From Vibrio mediterranei (lineage in GTDB: Bacteria > Pseudomonadota > Gammaproteobacteria > Enterobacterales > Vibrionaceae): a stretch of DNA of 64,000 nucleotides. This document shows, piece after piece, positions 7,646-17,051 of this stretch. The number at the start of each line of letters is the position of its first letter. Within the stretch, counting starts at the first letter, position 1. Both the position numbers and the translations under genes were made by a program. The stretch spans positions 124,001 to 188,000 of the forward strand of contig NZ_FLLQ01000007.1 in the NCBI RefSeq assembly GCF_900088415.1, given 5' to 3'. Under the pieces are notes generated by a model. The model had not been told where the DNA came from, did no database searches, and was given only the letters and a program-made list of their open reading frames with translations.

Positions 7646-9217
7646 TCACCCATATAAACGTGTCTCGCCTGTTCCTTGTGAGCCTTTTTGAATTAGCTCT
7701 TCGATTTTTTCTATAAACTCTTCGGTATCCGTTACATCTGTGATGTCTTCATCCGGATTTAACACACAATCTTGGAATCCACTTTGCTCCGACGCCGCAA
7801 AGTCGATGCCGATCACCGCAATATACAACCCTGGTATTTCTTCTCGAGCTTTGTCACACATACCTGCATCAACAAGCCCTTTTAGAATACCGTTGTTTGG
7901 ACTTTCTACCCCATCGCTAAGCACCAAAACCATTTTGATTTTGTCATTGTACTCAGCCAACTCGTCTTCATCCGAAGTATCAGGTTTACCGGCAAGCATA
8001 TGTTGAAAACCGCGTAGCATACCTTGAAATGAGGCAGTACTCCCATCAGCCCACATATCATCTATGACATCAATTTCTGTTCGATCGCTGGTAAGGTCAA
8101 TAGAATAAAACTGATTCTCGTTAGAACTTCCATAACCTCTATAAAGCTCTAAACTGTCTAGACGATACTCGGTACGCGCATCTGGAAATTTGTTGATGAA
8201 CATTTCAGCCACACTCAAATCAAAGTCAACATAGTCATAAACTTCAACATGATACGACCGGTCATTATCATCTTCATCAATATCAAAAACACTAACTAGC
8301 CTTTGTGCTTGTCGCCTTTCACCATTCCGGCCATTGGGACAATCATCTCGATCCTGAGAGCAATCGTATACTTCGCCAGATGTATACTCTCGCCATTTGT
8401 TCCAGTTAACGTCTTCATACGTCCGAGGAGAATCGTCTTCATCGACATCGTCTCGGTAGCGCAATTGAGTCACAGTAAACACATTGCTGCCATTAGACTC
8501 TCTAGTTCTAATATTAAACGGCACAACCGCTACACGATTATCCAACTTACTTGTGAGTTCAGGCTGGTCATCGTCAGCGCAATAGTCTTCGTTAGTTGCT
8601 GGATCAGTTTGTATGTCACTACAGAGCAACTTATCAGCAATCTCTTTAACCGCGACTTTTAAGTCAGCGATCTTGCAGTTCGTCGCGGTACACGGGTCAC
8701 TTGAATTCCCGCCCCATTGCCAACTCATAGAGCCTGAAAAGTCTGAAACAAAAACGATATCTATATTCTTATCGCCTAGGTTGAACGGGTATTTTTTGGC
8801 AACAGCGACCCCTTTTAGATCTTGGGTTTCTCCAAACACTGGTATCAGGTTGCTAGCAAACCAAGAATTATGATTAGTCGTTGCTTCAACCGTATATTGG
8901 ATAAACTCATCCACATCATTTTCTGGGTCAGGGGCTTGATAAAAACGCGTAGCTACTACTGTTTCACTGTTAATGTCTCTGACGTAATCTCGGATATAGT
9001 CTTTTGCCATTTCATTCGCGTTAGCAGATTGGTCCTCTATTGTTACTGCTGAAGCAGCGGCTTGTGCTGCATCTCGTAAGCGATTCGTTTCTTGGATGTA
9101 TCGCGTACCTTCGACAGCAAAAAACGTCATTCCTAACACTGGAATAAGCGTAAATGCTAACCAAACGGCTGCAATTCCTCGTTGCCGCCGTGCACATCTT
9201 CTATACATATAACTCAT
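7646..9217 (-). CDS. tadG: TadG-like pilus protein with von Willebrand A domain (locus 1)
   Basis: 523 residues. The N-terminus is a pilin-like signal, RRQRG then IAAVWLAFTLIPVLGMTFFA, but position +5 after the Gly is Trp19, not the usual Glu. A VWA domain follows with an intact MIDAS start, DFSGS at 159-163, and later VLSDGVESPNNGI. Proteins of this place in tad loci are minor pilin or tip-like components. SD GGGGAGG precedes the ATG, 1 bp after tadF. It is paralogous to 22816-24423. The VWA domain suggests metal-dependent ligand or surface binding (inference). Confidence 0.88.
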   Translation of the reverse strand: MSYMYRRCARRQRGIAAVWLAFTLIPVLGMTFFAVEGTRYIQETNRLRDAAQAAASAVTIEDQSANANEMAKDYIRDYVRDINSETVVATRFYQAPDPENDVDEFIQYTVEATTNHNSWFASNLIPVFGETQDLKGVAVAKKYPFNLGDKNIDIVFVSDFSGSMSWQWGGNSSDPCTATNCKIADLKVAVKEIADKLLCSDIQTDPATNEDYCADDDQPELTSKLDNRVAVVPFNIRTRESNGSNVFTVTQLRYRDDVDEDDSPRTYEDVNWNKWREYTSGEVYDCSQDRDDCPNGRNGERRQAQRLVSVFDIDEDDNDRSYHVEVYDYVDFDLSVAEMFINKFPDARTEYRLDSLELYRGYGSSNENQFYSIDLTSDRTEIDVIDDMWADGSTASFQGMLRGFQHMLAGKPDTSDEDELAEYNDKIKMVLVLSDGVESPNNGILKGLVDAGMCDKAREEIPGLYIAVIGIDFAASEQSGFQDCVLNPDEDITDVTDTEEFIEKIEELIQKGSQGTGETRLYG

Positions 9218-9218
9218 A

Positions 9219-9743
9219 CTACCTCCCCGCTACTACTGAGCTAGATGTGATGGTCATTGTAGGCGAACCATTGTTTCCCCAAAATCGTGCAAACCACGAA
9301 CGTCTCTGCTCACACAGTGAAACTTGATATAGGGAGTAAACCGTTTCGTCTTCGGTGGGAACTAACTCCGGCTTTTGGTCAATTGATGTTGACTGACACC
9401 CTAATGCACCGTATTGAACACTGGTATAGCTATCGACAGTCGTGGTGTTATGCAGCGCTTCTATTTTAATTGCAATATCTTCTTCTGACGTATTTAACAT
9501 TCTTGACGCCAAAGTATGCATGTCGTCTCGATCTCCATCGTTAAGCACGAGACGATCGTTGTAAAACCTTGCACGTTCTTTCAAGATATTCACTAGAGCA
9601 AAGCTCGCTCTATCTAACTGGGCTCTAACAAGCAACTTATGACTGAGATCCGTCATAAACAGAAAAATGCCTATAAGAACAATAACGACAAAAAAGAGTT
9701 CAATAATGAACGTGCCACGCTGGTGTTTTCGAGAGTACTTCAT
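9219..9743 (-). CDS. tadF: TadF-like pseudopilin (locus 1)
   Basis: 174 residues from ATG 9743, overlapping the tadE stop as TAATG with SD GGGAGGGAG; a GTG at 9758 is possible but worse placed. Type IVb-like leader: basic MKYSRKHQRG, then TFIIELFFVVIVLIGIFLF, with Glu at +5 and a hydrophobic stretch. It would be processed by TadV and act as a minor pseudopilin for Flp fibre assembly. The C-terminal part has a Cys pair (GCQST and SLCEQR). Confidence 0.85.
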   Translation of the reverse strand: MKYSRKHQRGTFIIELFFVVIVLIGIFLFMTDLSHKLLVRAQLDRASFALVNILKERARFYNDRLVLNDGDRDDMHTLASRMLNTSEEDIAIKIEALHNTTTVDSYTSVQYGALGCQSTSIDQKPELVPTEDETVYSLYQVSLCEQRRSWFARFWGNNGSPTMTITSSSVVAGR

Positions 9744-10228
9744 TATTCTCCCTCCCACCCTTCATGTTCTAGTGTTAGCACTGTTGTTCTGGTAATTGTC
9801 TTTTCAGATGCACCAAGTACGTTGAGAATTGGGATATATTGATAATCCAAAGTTATTTCCGCCAAAGCGTAACCTTGCTGAAAGCCAGCATCGTCTTCTG
9901 AATAACCCACATTGTCGACAAAATCTTGATATGAATTAAAGTACTTGCCTGTTATCTGAAAATTCTCTTGAGGTGCTAAAAAGCTCCATAGTTTTCCATC
10001 CGATGTAATAAGCTCATCAAATCTATTTTTATAGTTATCATGAACACTACCACCTTCATACACCTTGGCATTTCTCACTGTTTCTCGAAGTGAATACTCA
10101 ACCAAGTTAGTTACATATATTTGGTAGCCGGCTTCAAATATTAACAACGTCGTTAATATTAGTGCGATCGCTCCTACTGCAAATTCAACAGTTGTCACCC
10201 CTTTACAACGAGAAATCCGAATAAACAT
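9743..10228 (-). CDS. tadE: TadE-like pseudopilin (locus 1)
   Basis: 161 residues. The N-terminus MFIRISRCKG then VTTVEFAVGAIALI carries the Flp-family processing signal, Glu15 being +5 after Gly10 (TadE domain). It is a minor pseudopilin, matured by the prepilin peptidase and needed for Flp assembly in characterised Tad systems. Five bp separate it from tadD upstream and it overlaps tadF by 1 bp. Closely similar to 24975-25457, including the EYSLRETVRN region and the C-terminal LEHEGW. Confidence 0.87.
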   Translation of the reverse strand: MFIRISRCKGVTTVEFAVGAIALILTTLLIFEAGYQIYVTNLVEYSLRETVRNAKVYEGGSVHDNYKNRFDELITSDGKLWSFLAPQENFQITGKYFNSYQDFVDNVGYSEDDAGFQQGYALAEITLDYQYIPILNVLGASEKTITRTTVLTLEHEGWEGE

Positions 10229-10233
10229 AACTA

Positions 10234-10947
10234 CTACCCATCAGATTTATAGAGTTGACGTGATATTTTCGACACTTGGCTATCGCTATATTCATCATTT
10301 AACAACTCTCTGGCTTGATCGATTCTTCCTAGTTTAAAAAACGCTATTGCTAAGTTCGCCTTAACCACCTGATTACCGGGGTTTTCTTTAAAAACTGGCG
10401 TGAGCAACTGGGTTACTCGGAAATAATCACCTTTTGCTAAGTAGACTACTGCTAAATTATTTTTAATTATCAGGTCATTATGACCTTTGAGCCTTGCTGT
10501 ATTGAACTCTTGTTCTGCTTGGCTAAATTTATCTTGCTTGCTATAAGTAATGCCCAATAGCACATGAATATGACTCGATGTATTGCCTAGCTTCAATGAC
10601 TGTTTGTAGCGAGTTTCTGCGTAGCTATTTTCGTTCATTTTGTCGTGAATCTGACCACGCAACTGTGCAAGTTGCCAGTTTAAAACGCCATCATTTAATA
10701 AATGATCTGCATAAAACTGCGCTGACTCTATATCACCTTTGTCAAAATAGACTGTTGCAAGCTCTTGTGTAATTTCATTGTCTTCAGGTTGATTTTGCAA
10801 ATGCCCTTTATAGTGCCGAATAAGTCCATCATGATTGTCCACTCGCTCCATGCTGTTTACAATATCTTGATTACTTGGGGCCGAACTTGAAACACAGCCA
10901 AATAAAACAATGGTTAATGAACAAATCAGTAAACTTTGAATATCCAT
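10234..10947 (-). CDS. tadD: TadD-like TPR lipoprotein (locus 1)
   Basis: 237 residues. Lipoprotein signal with lipobox VLFGC, followed by several tetratricopeptide repeats (e.g. ATVYFDKGDIESAQFYADHL, LLGITYSKQDKFSQAEQEF). TadD is a pilotin-like factor that helps the RcpA secretin localise or assemble. It lies immediately downstream of tadC, and the gap to tadE is 5 bp. Paralog: 25460-26182. Confidence 0.88.
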   Translation of the reverse strand: MDIQSLLICSLTIVLFGCVSSSAPSNQDIVNSMERVDNHDGLIRHYKGHLQNQPEDNEITQELATVYFDKGDIESAQFYADHLLNDGVLNWQLAQLRGQIHDKMNENSYAETRYKQSLKLGNTSSHIHVLLGITYSKQDKFSQAEQEFNTARLKGHNDLIIKNNLAVVYLAKGDYFRVTQLLTPVFKENPGNQVVKANLAIAFFKLGRIDQARELLNDEYSDSQVSKISRQLYKSDG

Positions 10948-10948
10948 A

Positions 10949-11800
10949 TTATTTCCTTAAACTCGTGAAATCGAGTTGCATCACTCCGGGCGCAAGAATC
11001 AAAATTACGATTGGGAACATAATGAGAAGTATCAATGGTACACTCATCTTTGCAGACAGTTTGCCCACCTTTTCTTCCACTTTGAGTAATTGGATACGAC
11101 GCATATCTTCGGCTAAATCACTCAATATGTTGGCTACCGATGTTCCGTATTGGAGGTTTTGAATTATTGTTAATACGAAGCTTTGCACTTCTGGTGCAGG
11201 TAATCGGTTATTTAAATCACTCAGTGCTTTCTCAATGCCGTGGATTTTTCCTGAATCCGAGGTTTTCTTAATTTGATAACTTAAATCGCTGTCAAATGCA
11301 GCGAGTTCTTTATGCAAATAATCGAAAGATGCTTCGATAGTCATACCTGTTTGAACACACACTGACATAATGTCTAATACATAAGGTAAGTTTCGAGAGA
11401 TCTTTCTCACCATTAGCTTCTTTTTAACATCAAGGATAAAGTCAGGAACAATAATCACAGTTATCATAACTACGACAACAACAATGACTTTAGATAGCAC
11501 TTCTATGTCCATAAACAATATTGCCAGTGACAAGCACAGTGCTAGAAAGAACTTGGTAGGTAGATAGTATTTAGCAAGGTTTTTATTGTAGTAGCCCGCG
11601 TCAAGTAACTTTTGTTCCAACTCTTTACGTTGTTCCTTTGCAAAACCAATAATAATTCTATTATTTTTTACAGGGCTAATTGTGTGAGACTTAGAAATAA
11701 ATGCTTTGATCTTTCTCTGCCTACCATTAGTTTTTACCATTTCAAAAACAAGAAATGCAATGGCAAAGGTAATGGTAAACAAGCATATAAGAACAATCAT
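10949..11800 (-). CDS. tadC: Tad inner-membrane platform protein TadC (locus 1)
   Basis: 283 residues, a GspF/T2SSF-type membrane protein. A TM at the N-terminus, a paired TM region near 90-120 (LALCLSLAILF, VIVVVVVMITVIIV), a cytoplasmic T2SSF domain containing MSVCVQTGMTIEASFDYL and LQYGTSVANILSDLAEDMR, and a last TM (PLILLIMFPIVILILAPGVM). With TadB it forms the platform engaging the TadA ATPase. It overlaps tadB by 4 bp. Confidence 0.92.
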   Translation of the reverse strand: MIVLICLFTITFAIAFLVFEMVKTNGRQRKIKAFISKSHTISPVKNNRIIIGFAKEQRKELEQKLLDAGYYNKNLAKYYLPTKFFLALCLSLAILFMDIEVLSKVIVVVVVMITVIIVPDFILDVKKKLMVRKISRNLPYVLDIMSVCVQTGMTIEASFDYLHKELAAFDSDLSYQIKKTSDSGKIHGIEKALSDLNNRLPAPEVQSFVLTIIQNLQYGTSVANILSDLAEDMRRIQLLKVEEKVGKLSAKMSVPLILLIMFPIVILILAPGVMQLDFTSLRK

Positions 11801-12702
11801 AACTTCACCGCTTTAACCAATAGCCAAACGATAAACAAACCAATCAACTCACTACCAACAACATAATAAAATACCCAAATACCTTTAGGGTCATGAAGTA
11901 TGTAATTAATATTATCCGGGTTAACGTTGTACAAAATGACTGCAAAAATAACGGGTATAGCCGCAACAACTTTCGCTGATATCCTAGCCTCCGAGGTCAT
12001 TGCCATTTTTTTGGTTTCCATCGTTCTTGAATCCACTAATACGCGGATCAAACGGGCCAAGACTCCTCTTAGCTGTCCACCTCGGCTCATATTGGCTCTA
12101 ATTGCAATAGTGAAGAAGATAAACTCCGGATAAGGAAACCTCTTCGCAGCACGCTGTAAAACTTGATCTGGTGACTCTCCGAGTTTGAGCCTATCTCCCA
12201 TGTTCTTAAACTCTCGGCCTACCTCATTATCAAGGTTTTGACCAACGAAACTCACCGCTTGCATCAAACTTTCGCCAGCCGTAACAGCACTCATTAACAC
12301 ATTTAATGCATCAGGAAATGTTTGTTGAAACTGAGCTCTACGGCGGTTTGACAACCATTGATACCCTAAAAAACCAAATACAAGCAGGGTAACGACAAAT
12401 ACAATGACTTGATTGGAACTAAGCATCTCGAACGCAATGTACCAAGCAGCAGCAATACTAACTATGACGAACAAACCGACCATGATATTGGCACGTGGGC
12501 CAAGAGTTTGAACAGAAAACTTAAACGACTCTTGAGCTTGCTTAATCCCCTTTTTAGGTACTAACGTTCCTAAGTTAATTGCAGAGGTTAGTTCCTCTTG
12601 TACGCCGCTGTCAGGGAAATACTGCGCGACCTTGTCCTTCTTGCCCATGGCCAAAAGCATTGCTACGACACCGAGTAATATGAACGAGATCCAAATAAGC
12701 AT
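11797..12702 (-). CDS. tadB: Tad inner-membrane platform protein TadB (locus 1)
   Basis: 301 residues, T2SSF family. A TM at the extreme N-terminus, two more near 90-130, a central T2SSF domain (FPDALNVLMSAVTAGESLMQAV; RANMSRGGQLRGVLARL) and TMs at the C-terminus. Partner of TadC and TadA. Start ATG 12702 overlaps the tadA stop by 1 bp. Confidence 0.92.
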   Translation of the reverse strand: MLIWISFILLGVVAMLLAMGKKDKVAQYFPDSGVQEELTSAINLGTLVPKKGIKQAQESFKFSVQTLGPRANIMVGLFVIVSIAAAWYIAFEMLSSNQVIVFVVTLLVFGFLGYQWLSNRRRAQFQQTFPDALNVLMSAVTAGESLMQAVSFVGQNLDNEVGREFKNMGDRLKLGESPDQVLQRAAKRFPYPEFIFFTIAIRANMSRGGQLRGVLARLIRVLVDSRTMETKKMAMTSEARISAKVVAAIPVIFAVILYNVNPDNINYILHDPKGIWVFYYVVGSELIGLFIVWLLVKAVKL

Positions 12703-13976
12703 TACCTTGCTCCATTAAATGACATCATCAGTTCTTCGTATAAACCGTAAAACTGAGACTTTTTAACTAACTCTGATCGCTGCATGATCCCTTGAGTGAG
12801 AAACGACCCTTTAACATTTTCCCCATATCCTGATTCTTCATACTTAAAGCGATAAATTTCTTCCATCACCACATTTTCACCCTCAAGTCCCACCACCTCT
12901 GAAATACTGGTCACTTTCCGAGAGCCATCTCTTAATCGATTCACTTGCACAATAAGCTGAACTGCACTGACTATCGAACGCCTAATGGCATCTAGAGGCT
13001 GATTAAGGTTAGCCATCATGATCATAGATTCAACACGGCTAATGGCATCACGAGGTGAGTTGGCATGAAGCGTTGACATAGAACCATCATGACCTGTGTT
13101 CATAGCTTGAAGCATCTCAAAAGCTTCAGGTCCGCGACACTCCCCTAAGATAATTCTGTCTGGCCTCATCCTCAGCGCGTTGATAACGAGGTCTCGTTGA
13201 GTCACGGCTCCCGTTTCTTCTATACTGGCAGATCGAGTTTCAAGGCGAACTAGATTTGGTTGTTGTAGCCTTAACTCCGCCGCGTCTTCAATTGTGACAA
13301 TACGCTCATCATCCTCAACATAGTTAGATAACGCATTAAGTAACGTTGTTTTGCCGGAGCCGGTACCGCCAGATATAAGGATGTTCATCCGACAGCGAGA
13401 GGCAATAGACAAGACTCTAGCCATGTCTAAAGACATTGAGCCTATCTCAACAAGCTCTTCTACTCCGAAGTTTTGCTCTCTAAATTTACGAATTGAAATT
13501 GAAGTGCCATCGAGGGCAATTGGTGGAATAACAATGTTCACACGACTCCCATCTTCCAAACGGGCATCGACTGTTGGCGATAATTCATCCACACGTCTAC
13601 CAACACGCGCAGCGATCAACTTGGCAATAGCCAGGACCTGTTCTTCACTTACGAACGAAATATCTGAGCGGTGAAGCTTACCGTTTTTCTCAAAAAAGAC
13701 ATCCGTTGCGCTGTTTACCAAAATATCGGTAACTGTGGGGTCGTCGACAAGCGATTGAATTGGGCCTAACCCAAACAGTTCATCCATCATGCTCTTTACA
13801 AGACCACTTTTCATCATCGCAGTAATCGGTCGTTCGAAATTGTTCGCGAGCACGTCTACGGCATTACGAATTTGGTTTTCGACTTCTTTTTGGCTAAGTG
13901 TTTGTATTGCTTCAGGGTCGAGTGCTTCGAATATCTGCGACCTGAATGCGACATATACTTCCTTGTTTGAACTCAT
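12702..13976 (-). CDS. tadA: Tad secretion ATPase TadA/CpaF (locus 1)
   Basis: 424 residues from ATG 13976, which overlaps the tadZ stop (ATGA) and matches the start of its paralog; a TTG two codons upstream is less likely. A hexameric type II/IV secretion ATPase that powers Flp pilus assembly. Walker A GGTGSGKT at 203-210; Asp-box/Walker B region RMRPDRIILGECRG; His-box MSTLHANSP. All catalytic motifs are intact. The N-terminal domain carries FGLGPIQ, as in CpaF proteins. Strongly similar to 27935-29206 throughout. Confidence 0.95.
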   Translation of the reverse strand: MSSNKEVYVAFRSQIFEALDPEAIQTLSQKEVENQIRNAVDVLANNFERPITAMMKSGLVKSMMDELFGLGPIQSLVDDPTVTDILVNSATDVFFEKNGKLHRSDISFVSEEQVLAIAKLIAARVGRRVDELSPTVDARLEDGSRVNIVIPPIALDGTSISIRKFREQNFGVEELVEIGSMSLDMARVLSIASRCRMNILISGGTGSGKTTLLNALSNYVEDDERIVTIEDAAELRLQQPNLVRLETRSASIEETGAVTQRDLVINALRMRPDRIILGECRGPEAFEMLQAMNTGHDGSMSTLHANSPRDAISRVESMIMMANLNQPLDAIRRSIVSAVQLIVQVNRLRDGSRKVTSISEVVGLEGENVVMEEIYRFKYEESGYGENVKGSFLTQGIMQRSELVKKSQFYGLYEELMMSFNGAR

Positions 13977-15208
13977 CTCCAACCCAACCTTTGTAGAATG
14001 CTTTTGTTAGCGTTGATGGGTTGACCATTAACCAAACGCGCCAATTGATCGATGGATCGGTTCACTGAACGGTCATGCTTATACACTCGCTTACCATCGA
14101 TCTGCAGGTGAGCAAGTTGCTTACAGTATTCAAAATCTAAATCGACACTCGCACCTAAGAACTTCGTGACATCATCGTGTGCAATGGGGAAGTTATTATT
14201 GGGCCTATGGTGGTTAACGACGGTAACGATTCGAGTCCGTTTCTTAGTAAGGTCTCTCGATGTGTCGATCTCAGAGATAAGTGCTTTCGCTTTTCTTACC
14301 GCTGTAACAGTAGGTTCTATGACAATAGCTATGACATCGTAATTTCTGACTAACATGTCACAATCTAGGGGAAAGTCGACGCTGCCTGAATAATCTTCGA
14401 CGATAAAATTGGTATTATGAACCAACAATTCACAAAGCGTTTGATTGTAGTTTAGTAAGTCTTGTTGTTCTGCATTGCCCTGTATCGACAATAATCGAAG
14501 TTCAGAGGAGACGGATGTTAAGTAACTAAGCGCTCCTTCCATATCAAGTTCATGTAACGGCACAGATAATTCGTCTAATTGCCGTGCTGAAAACTCCGTG
14601 AGCCCTAATAGTACATCGGTCCCGCTACCGCTGTACTGATGGTCAACCAAGATAGTATCTACACCTTCACCTGCTAGTTTTGTACCAAGTTCTGTTGCAA
14701 TAAACGATGTTCCTACCCCCCCTTTACTACCTACAACAGCGACTCGTTTCGCTCGTCTTTCCTTACTCACACCCCTTTGTGCTTTTAGGTCATTGTTGAC
14801 GTGCATAACAAACTCAGCAAATTCGTATTTGTTAATTGGCCAAAAAAGATAGTAAAAACCCATTTCTTTCAAGCTACGTAGTGTTGAAATTGCATCTTCT
14901 TTACCGATAACGATCACACCTTTATGCGTCGGAAGTTTCGCCGCCACTGCCTGCGCATCTGCCACAACATTCGAAGATTCATTTAGCTCTAAAAGAATAA
15001 GGTTGCTTTCTTGTTTCGAGTAAAACTCACTGTCTGCCTTGTGCTGCTGAACTCCTATCGGACAATCCCATCCTTCGAACTCAAAAAGCTCTTCAACCAA
15101 ATTACGACATTCCTCTGTCTGATAAACTAATGAACAAGTTATGTTAGAGCTAGTAGAGCTCGATTTCGGCTTTTTGGATTCCGGTAACTTTTTAGTAATA
15201 TCGAACAT
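13973..15208 (-). CDS. tadZ: TadZ/CpaE localisation ATPase (locus 1)
   Basis: 411 residues. An N-terminal atypical receiver-like domain (IVIGKEDAISTLRSLKEMGF, YLFWPINKYEF) is followed by a MinD/ParA-type ATPase with deviant Walker A GSKGGVGTS and a Walker B-like LVDHQYSG. TadZ marks the cell site where the Tad machinery is built. It follows the rcpB-position lipoprotein directly. Paralog: 29203-30444. Confidence 0.92.
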   Translation of the reverse strand: MFDITKKLPESKKPKSSSTSSNITCSLVYQTEECRNLVEELFEFEGWDCPIGVQQHKADSEFYSKQESNLILLELNESSNVVADAQAVAAKLPTHKGVIVIGKEDAISTLRSLKEMGFYYLFWPINKYEFAEFVMHVNNDLKAQRGVSKERRAKRVAVVGSKGGVGTSFIATELGTKLAGEGVDTILVDHQYSGSGTDVLLGLTEFSARQLDELSVPLHELDMEGALSYLTSVSSELRLLSIQGNAEQQDLLNYNQTLCELLVHNTNFIVEDYSGSVDFPLDCDMLVRNYDVIAIVIEPTVTAVRKAKALISEIDTSRDLTKKRTRIVTVVNHHRPNNNFPIAHDDVTKFLGASVDLDFEYCKQLAHLQIDGKRVYKHDRSVNRSIDQLARLVNGQPINANKSILQRLGWR

Positions 15209-15693
15209 TAGATTCCCTCCACCAGACGTTCTTTATGAGCCACTTGCTGAACTCTTGCCGCTTCTGAAAAACAATTTCTGCTGCTATTTTGAGTTTCGAT
15301 TTCTACGGGTTTGCATTTGGCTTTCGCTAAGTTATGAAATGTTATGGTTACCTTAACATCTGAGCTAAGGGCGCTATTTTTAGTCATTGAAAACGCATCC
15401 GCTCGATTAGGTAAGAATTTGAGCTCTTTCATTGAATCGTTCAACATTGATTTTGCAGTGTTGTTTTTGTACTCGATGATGTAGGTTGGCCCGGTATCAA
15501 TACCATCAATAGTGTCGAATATTTGCGCTAATTTCTTCGTGGCTTCGGTCTTATCTTTGGCAGAAAACTCATACACATGAGTCTCCGGATAAACTAGATA
15601 CTCCGCCCCTTTACCGTTGTAGTATCGTTCACTGCATCCTATGAGTAACAACAAAGGCAGTAACCAAATTGAGGTTTTTATTGAGATATTCAT
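15208..15693 (-). CDS. Lipoprotein in the rcpB position (locus 1)
   Basis: 161 residues with a lipoprotein signal (LLLLIG-C, then SERYYNGKGAEYLVYPE). In the Aggregatibacter tad locus the gene between rcpA and tadZ is rcpB, so position suggests an outer-membrane partner of the RcpA secretin. I cannot show sequence homology to RcpB. The paralog at 30446-30922 has the same layout (ERYFGGNGAEAI, C-terminal QVSYKSRLVGE versus QVAHKERLVEGI), so the family is real. Overlaps rcpA by 4 bp. Confidence 0.75.
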   Translation of the reverse strand: MNISIKTSIWLLPLLLLIGCSERYYNGKGAEYLVYPETHVYEFSAKDKTEATKKLAQIFDTIDGIDTGPTYIIEYKNNTAKSMLNDSMKELKFLPNRADAFSMTKNSALSSDVKVTITFHNLAKAKCKPVEIETQNSSRNCFSEAARVQQVAHKERLVEGI

Positions 15694-17051
15694 TGCATGA
15701 ACCCTCCTTTAGATAAGAGCTCAATGGTAGGGCTGGAACCTTCATTCGTTTTTTCTGGCTCGGAGATATTCAACCAGCGGCGCAAAGTATTGGTTTTGGT
15801 GATGTATGGAAGCTGGATATCCTTTCTTTTCGTCGGTTTAACCAAGTTCACCGTTGCGACAATAATCAGCTCTGTTCGACGTCTGTCGGTTGAAGACTTT
15901 CTGAAAGCAGCGCCAAGCACGGGTATGTCGCCAATAAGGGGAGTTTTTTGGATCTCTTCAAAGTCCGCGCTACTCATAAGGCCGCCGAGTACAAAGCTAT
16001 CACCATCACCAAGCTCTATGGTGGTCATCGCTCTGCGTGTCGCTAATTGAGGCACCTCAATACCTGCAGCTCTTATATAACGCTCGATTTCACTTACTTC
16101 TGGAAAAAGCTGCATGCGTATCTTTTCTTCAGTTAGTACTTTTGCAGTAAGGTCGAGTTTAATACCAAACTCTTTAAAGGTGATATTTACATTGTTATTG
16201 GTAGAGACAATAACCGGGACTTCCCCACCTACGAGAAAACTTGCTGATTCGCCAGAGATCACCGTGAGATTGGGTTCAGCAAGTACTTGTGCGACATTTT
16301 CATTACCAAGCGCTGTGATGAGAGTGGTTAAATCAGCAGCTTCAAATTGCTGGAACAAGAACTGGCCAACGTTAGCACCAAATGAAGACCAATCGACACC
16401 AACCGTCTCGGCGAAACGCTCTGTCACTTGCGCAACGGATATTTTCACATTGACTTGTTGCACAGTCGCCACTTCAAGTCGTTCTATTATTCCATCCCAC
16501 GTCATATTTCTCTCAAAGATCATACTCTCTGGTTCTTCGATAGAAATATTGTCATTCTGGAACTTAAGCTTCTGGATTTTATCCCATTTCTCTAGTTTTT
16601 CTCGACCGAGTAAAGTTGCAACAAGTCGATAGATATCGTCTCTTTCTCTCTCTGAGTTTACGATACCACTCACAGCAACTTGGTTTCCTACGGACTCGAT
16701 TTTCACACTAGTATCAGGGAATAATAGTGCGACTTGGCGACGCACTTGACTCAAGTCTATGTCAGCTATGATACGTTCAGAGTAGAGCAACTTCTCTGAT
16801 TCACCATAAATCATCAACCTAGCTTGACCGACAGCTTTTGAGAAAATAACTATGGAGTTTTCATTAATAACGTTGTAATCCACAACATCAGGATCACTGA
16901 CAAATACCTTTGTTATCCTTTCACTAAGCTCTATGTTTTTAGCATCGTTTACTGTTATGTAGGTTTCACCTGAGTAACTGAATGATGACAAAAACAAACT
17001 TAGGAAAAAGACGGAGAGACTATATCCATATCTCAGTATTTTGCAGTCCAT
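15690..17051 (-). CDS. rcpA: Tad outer-membrane secretin RcpA/CpaC (locus 1)
   Basis: 453 residues. Sec signal peptide; N-terminal N0/BON-like part (IELSERITKVFVSDPDVVDY; VRRQVALLFPDTSVKIESVG), then a secretin domain with VGVDWSS, VLAEPNLTVISGESASFLVGGEVPV and SFVLGGLMS, and the conserved tail PLIGDIPVLGAAFR. Forms the outer-membrane channel for the Flp fibre. Start ATG 17051 abuts rcpC. Near-identical blocks occur in 30919-32289. Confidence 0.94.
   Translation of the reverse strand: MDCKILRYGYSLSVFFLSLFLSSFSYSGETYITVNDAKNIELSERITKVFVSDPDVVDYNVINENSIVIFSKAVGQARLMIYGESEKLLYSERIIADIDLSQVRRQVALLFPDTSVKIESVGNQVAVSGIVNSERERDDIYRLVATLLGREKLEKWDKIQKLKFQNDNISIEEPESMIFERNMTWDGIIERLEVATVQQVNVKISVAQVTERFAETVGVDWSSFGANVGQFLFQQFEAADLTTLITALGNENVAQVLAEPNLTVISGESASFLVGGEVPVIVSTNNNVNITFKEFGIKLDLTAKVLTEEKIRMQLFPEVSEIERYIRAAGIEVPQLATRRAMTTIELGDGDSFVLGGLMSSADFEEIQKTPLIGDIPVLGAAFRKSSTDRRRTELIIVATVNLVKPTKRKDIQLPYITKTNTLRRWLNISEPEKTNEGSSPTIELLSKGGFMQ

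Noticed and set aside
7641..7649. GTG start 7649 for the OmpA-like gene of locus 1
   Set aside because: No SD at a good distance and the ATG at 7640 gives a cleaner signal peptide; uncertain.
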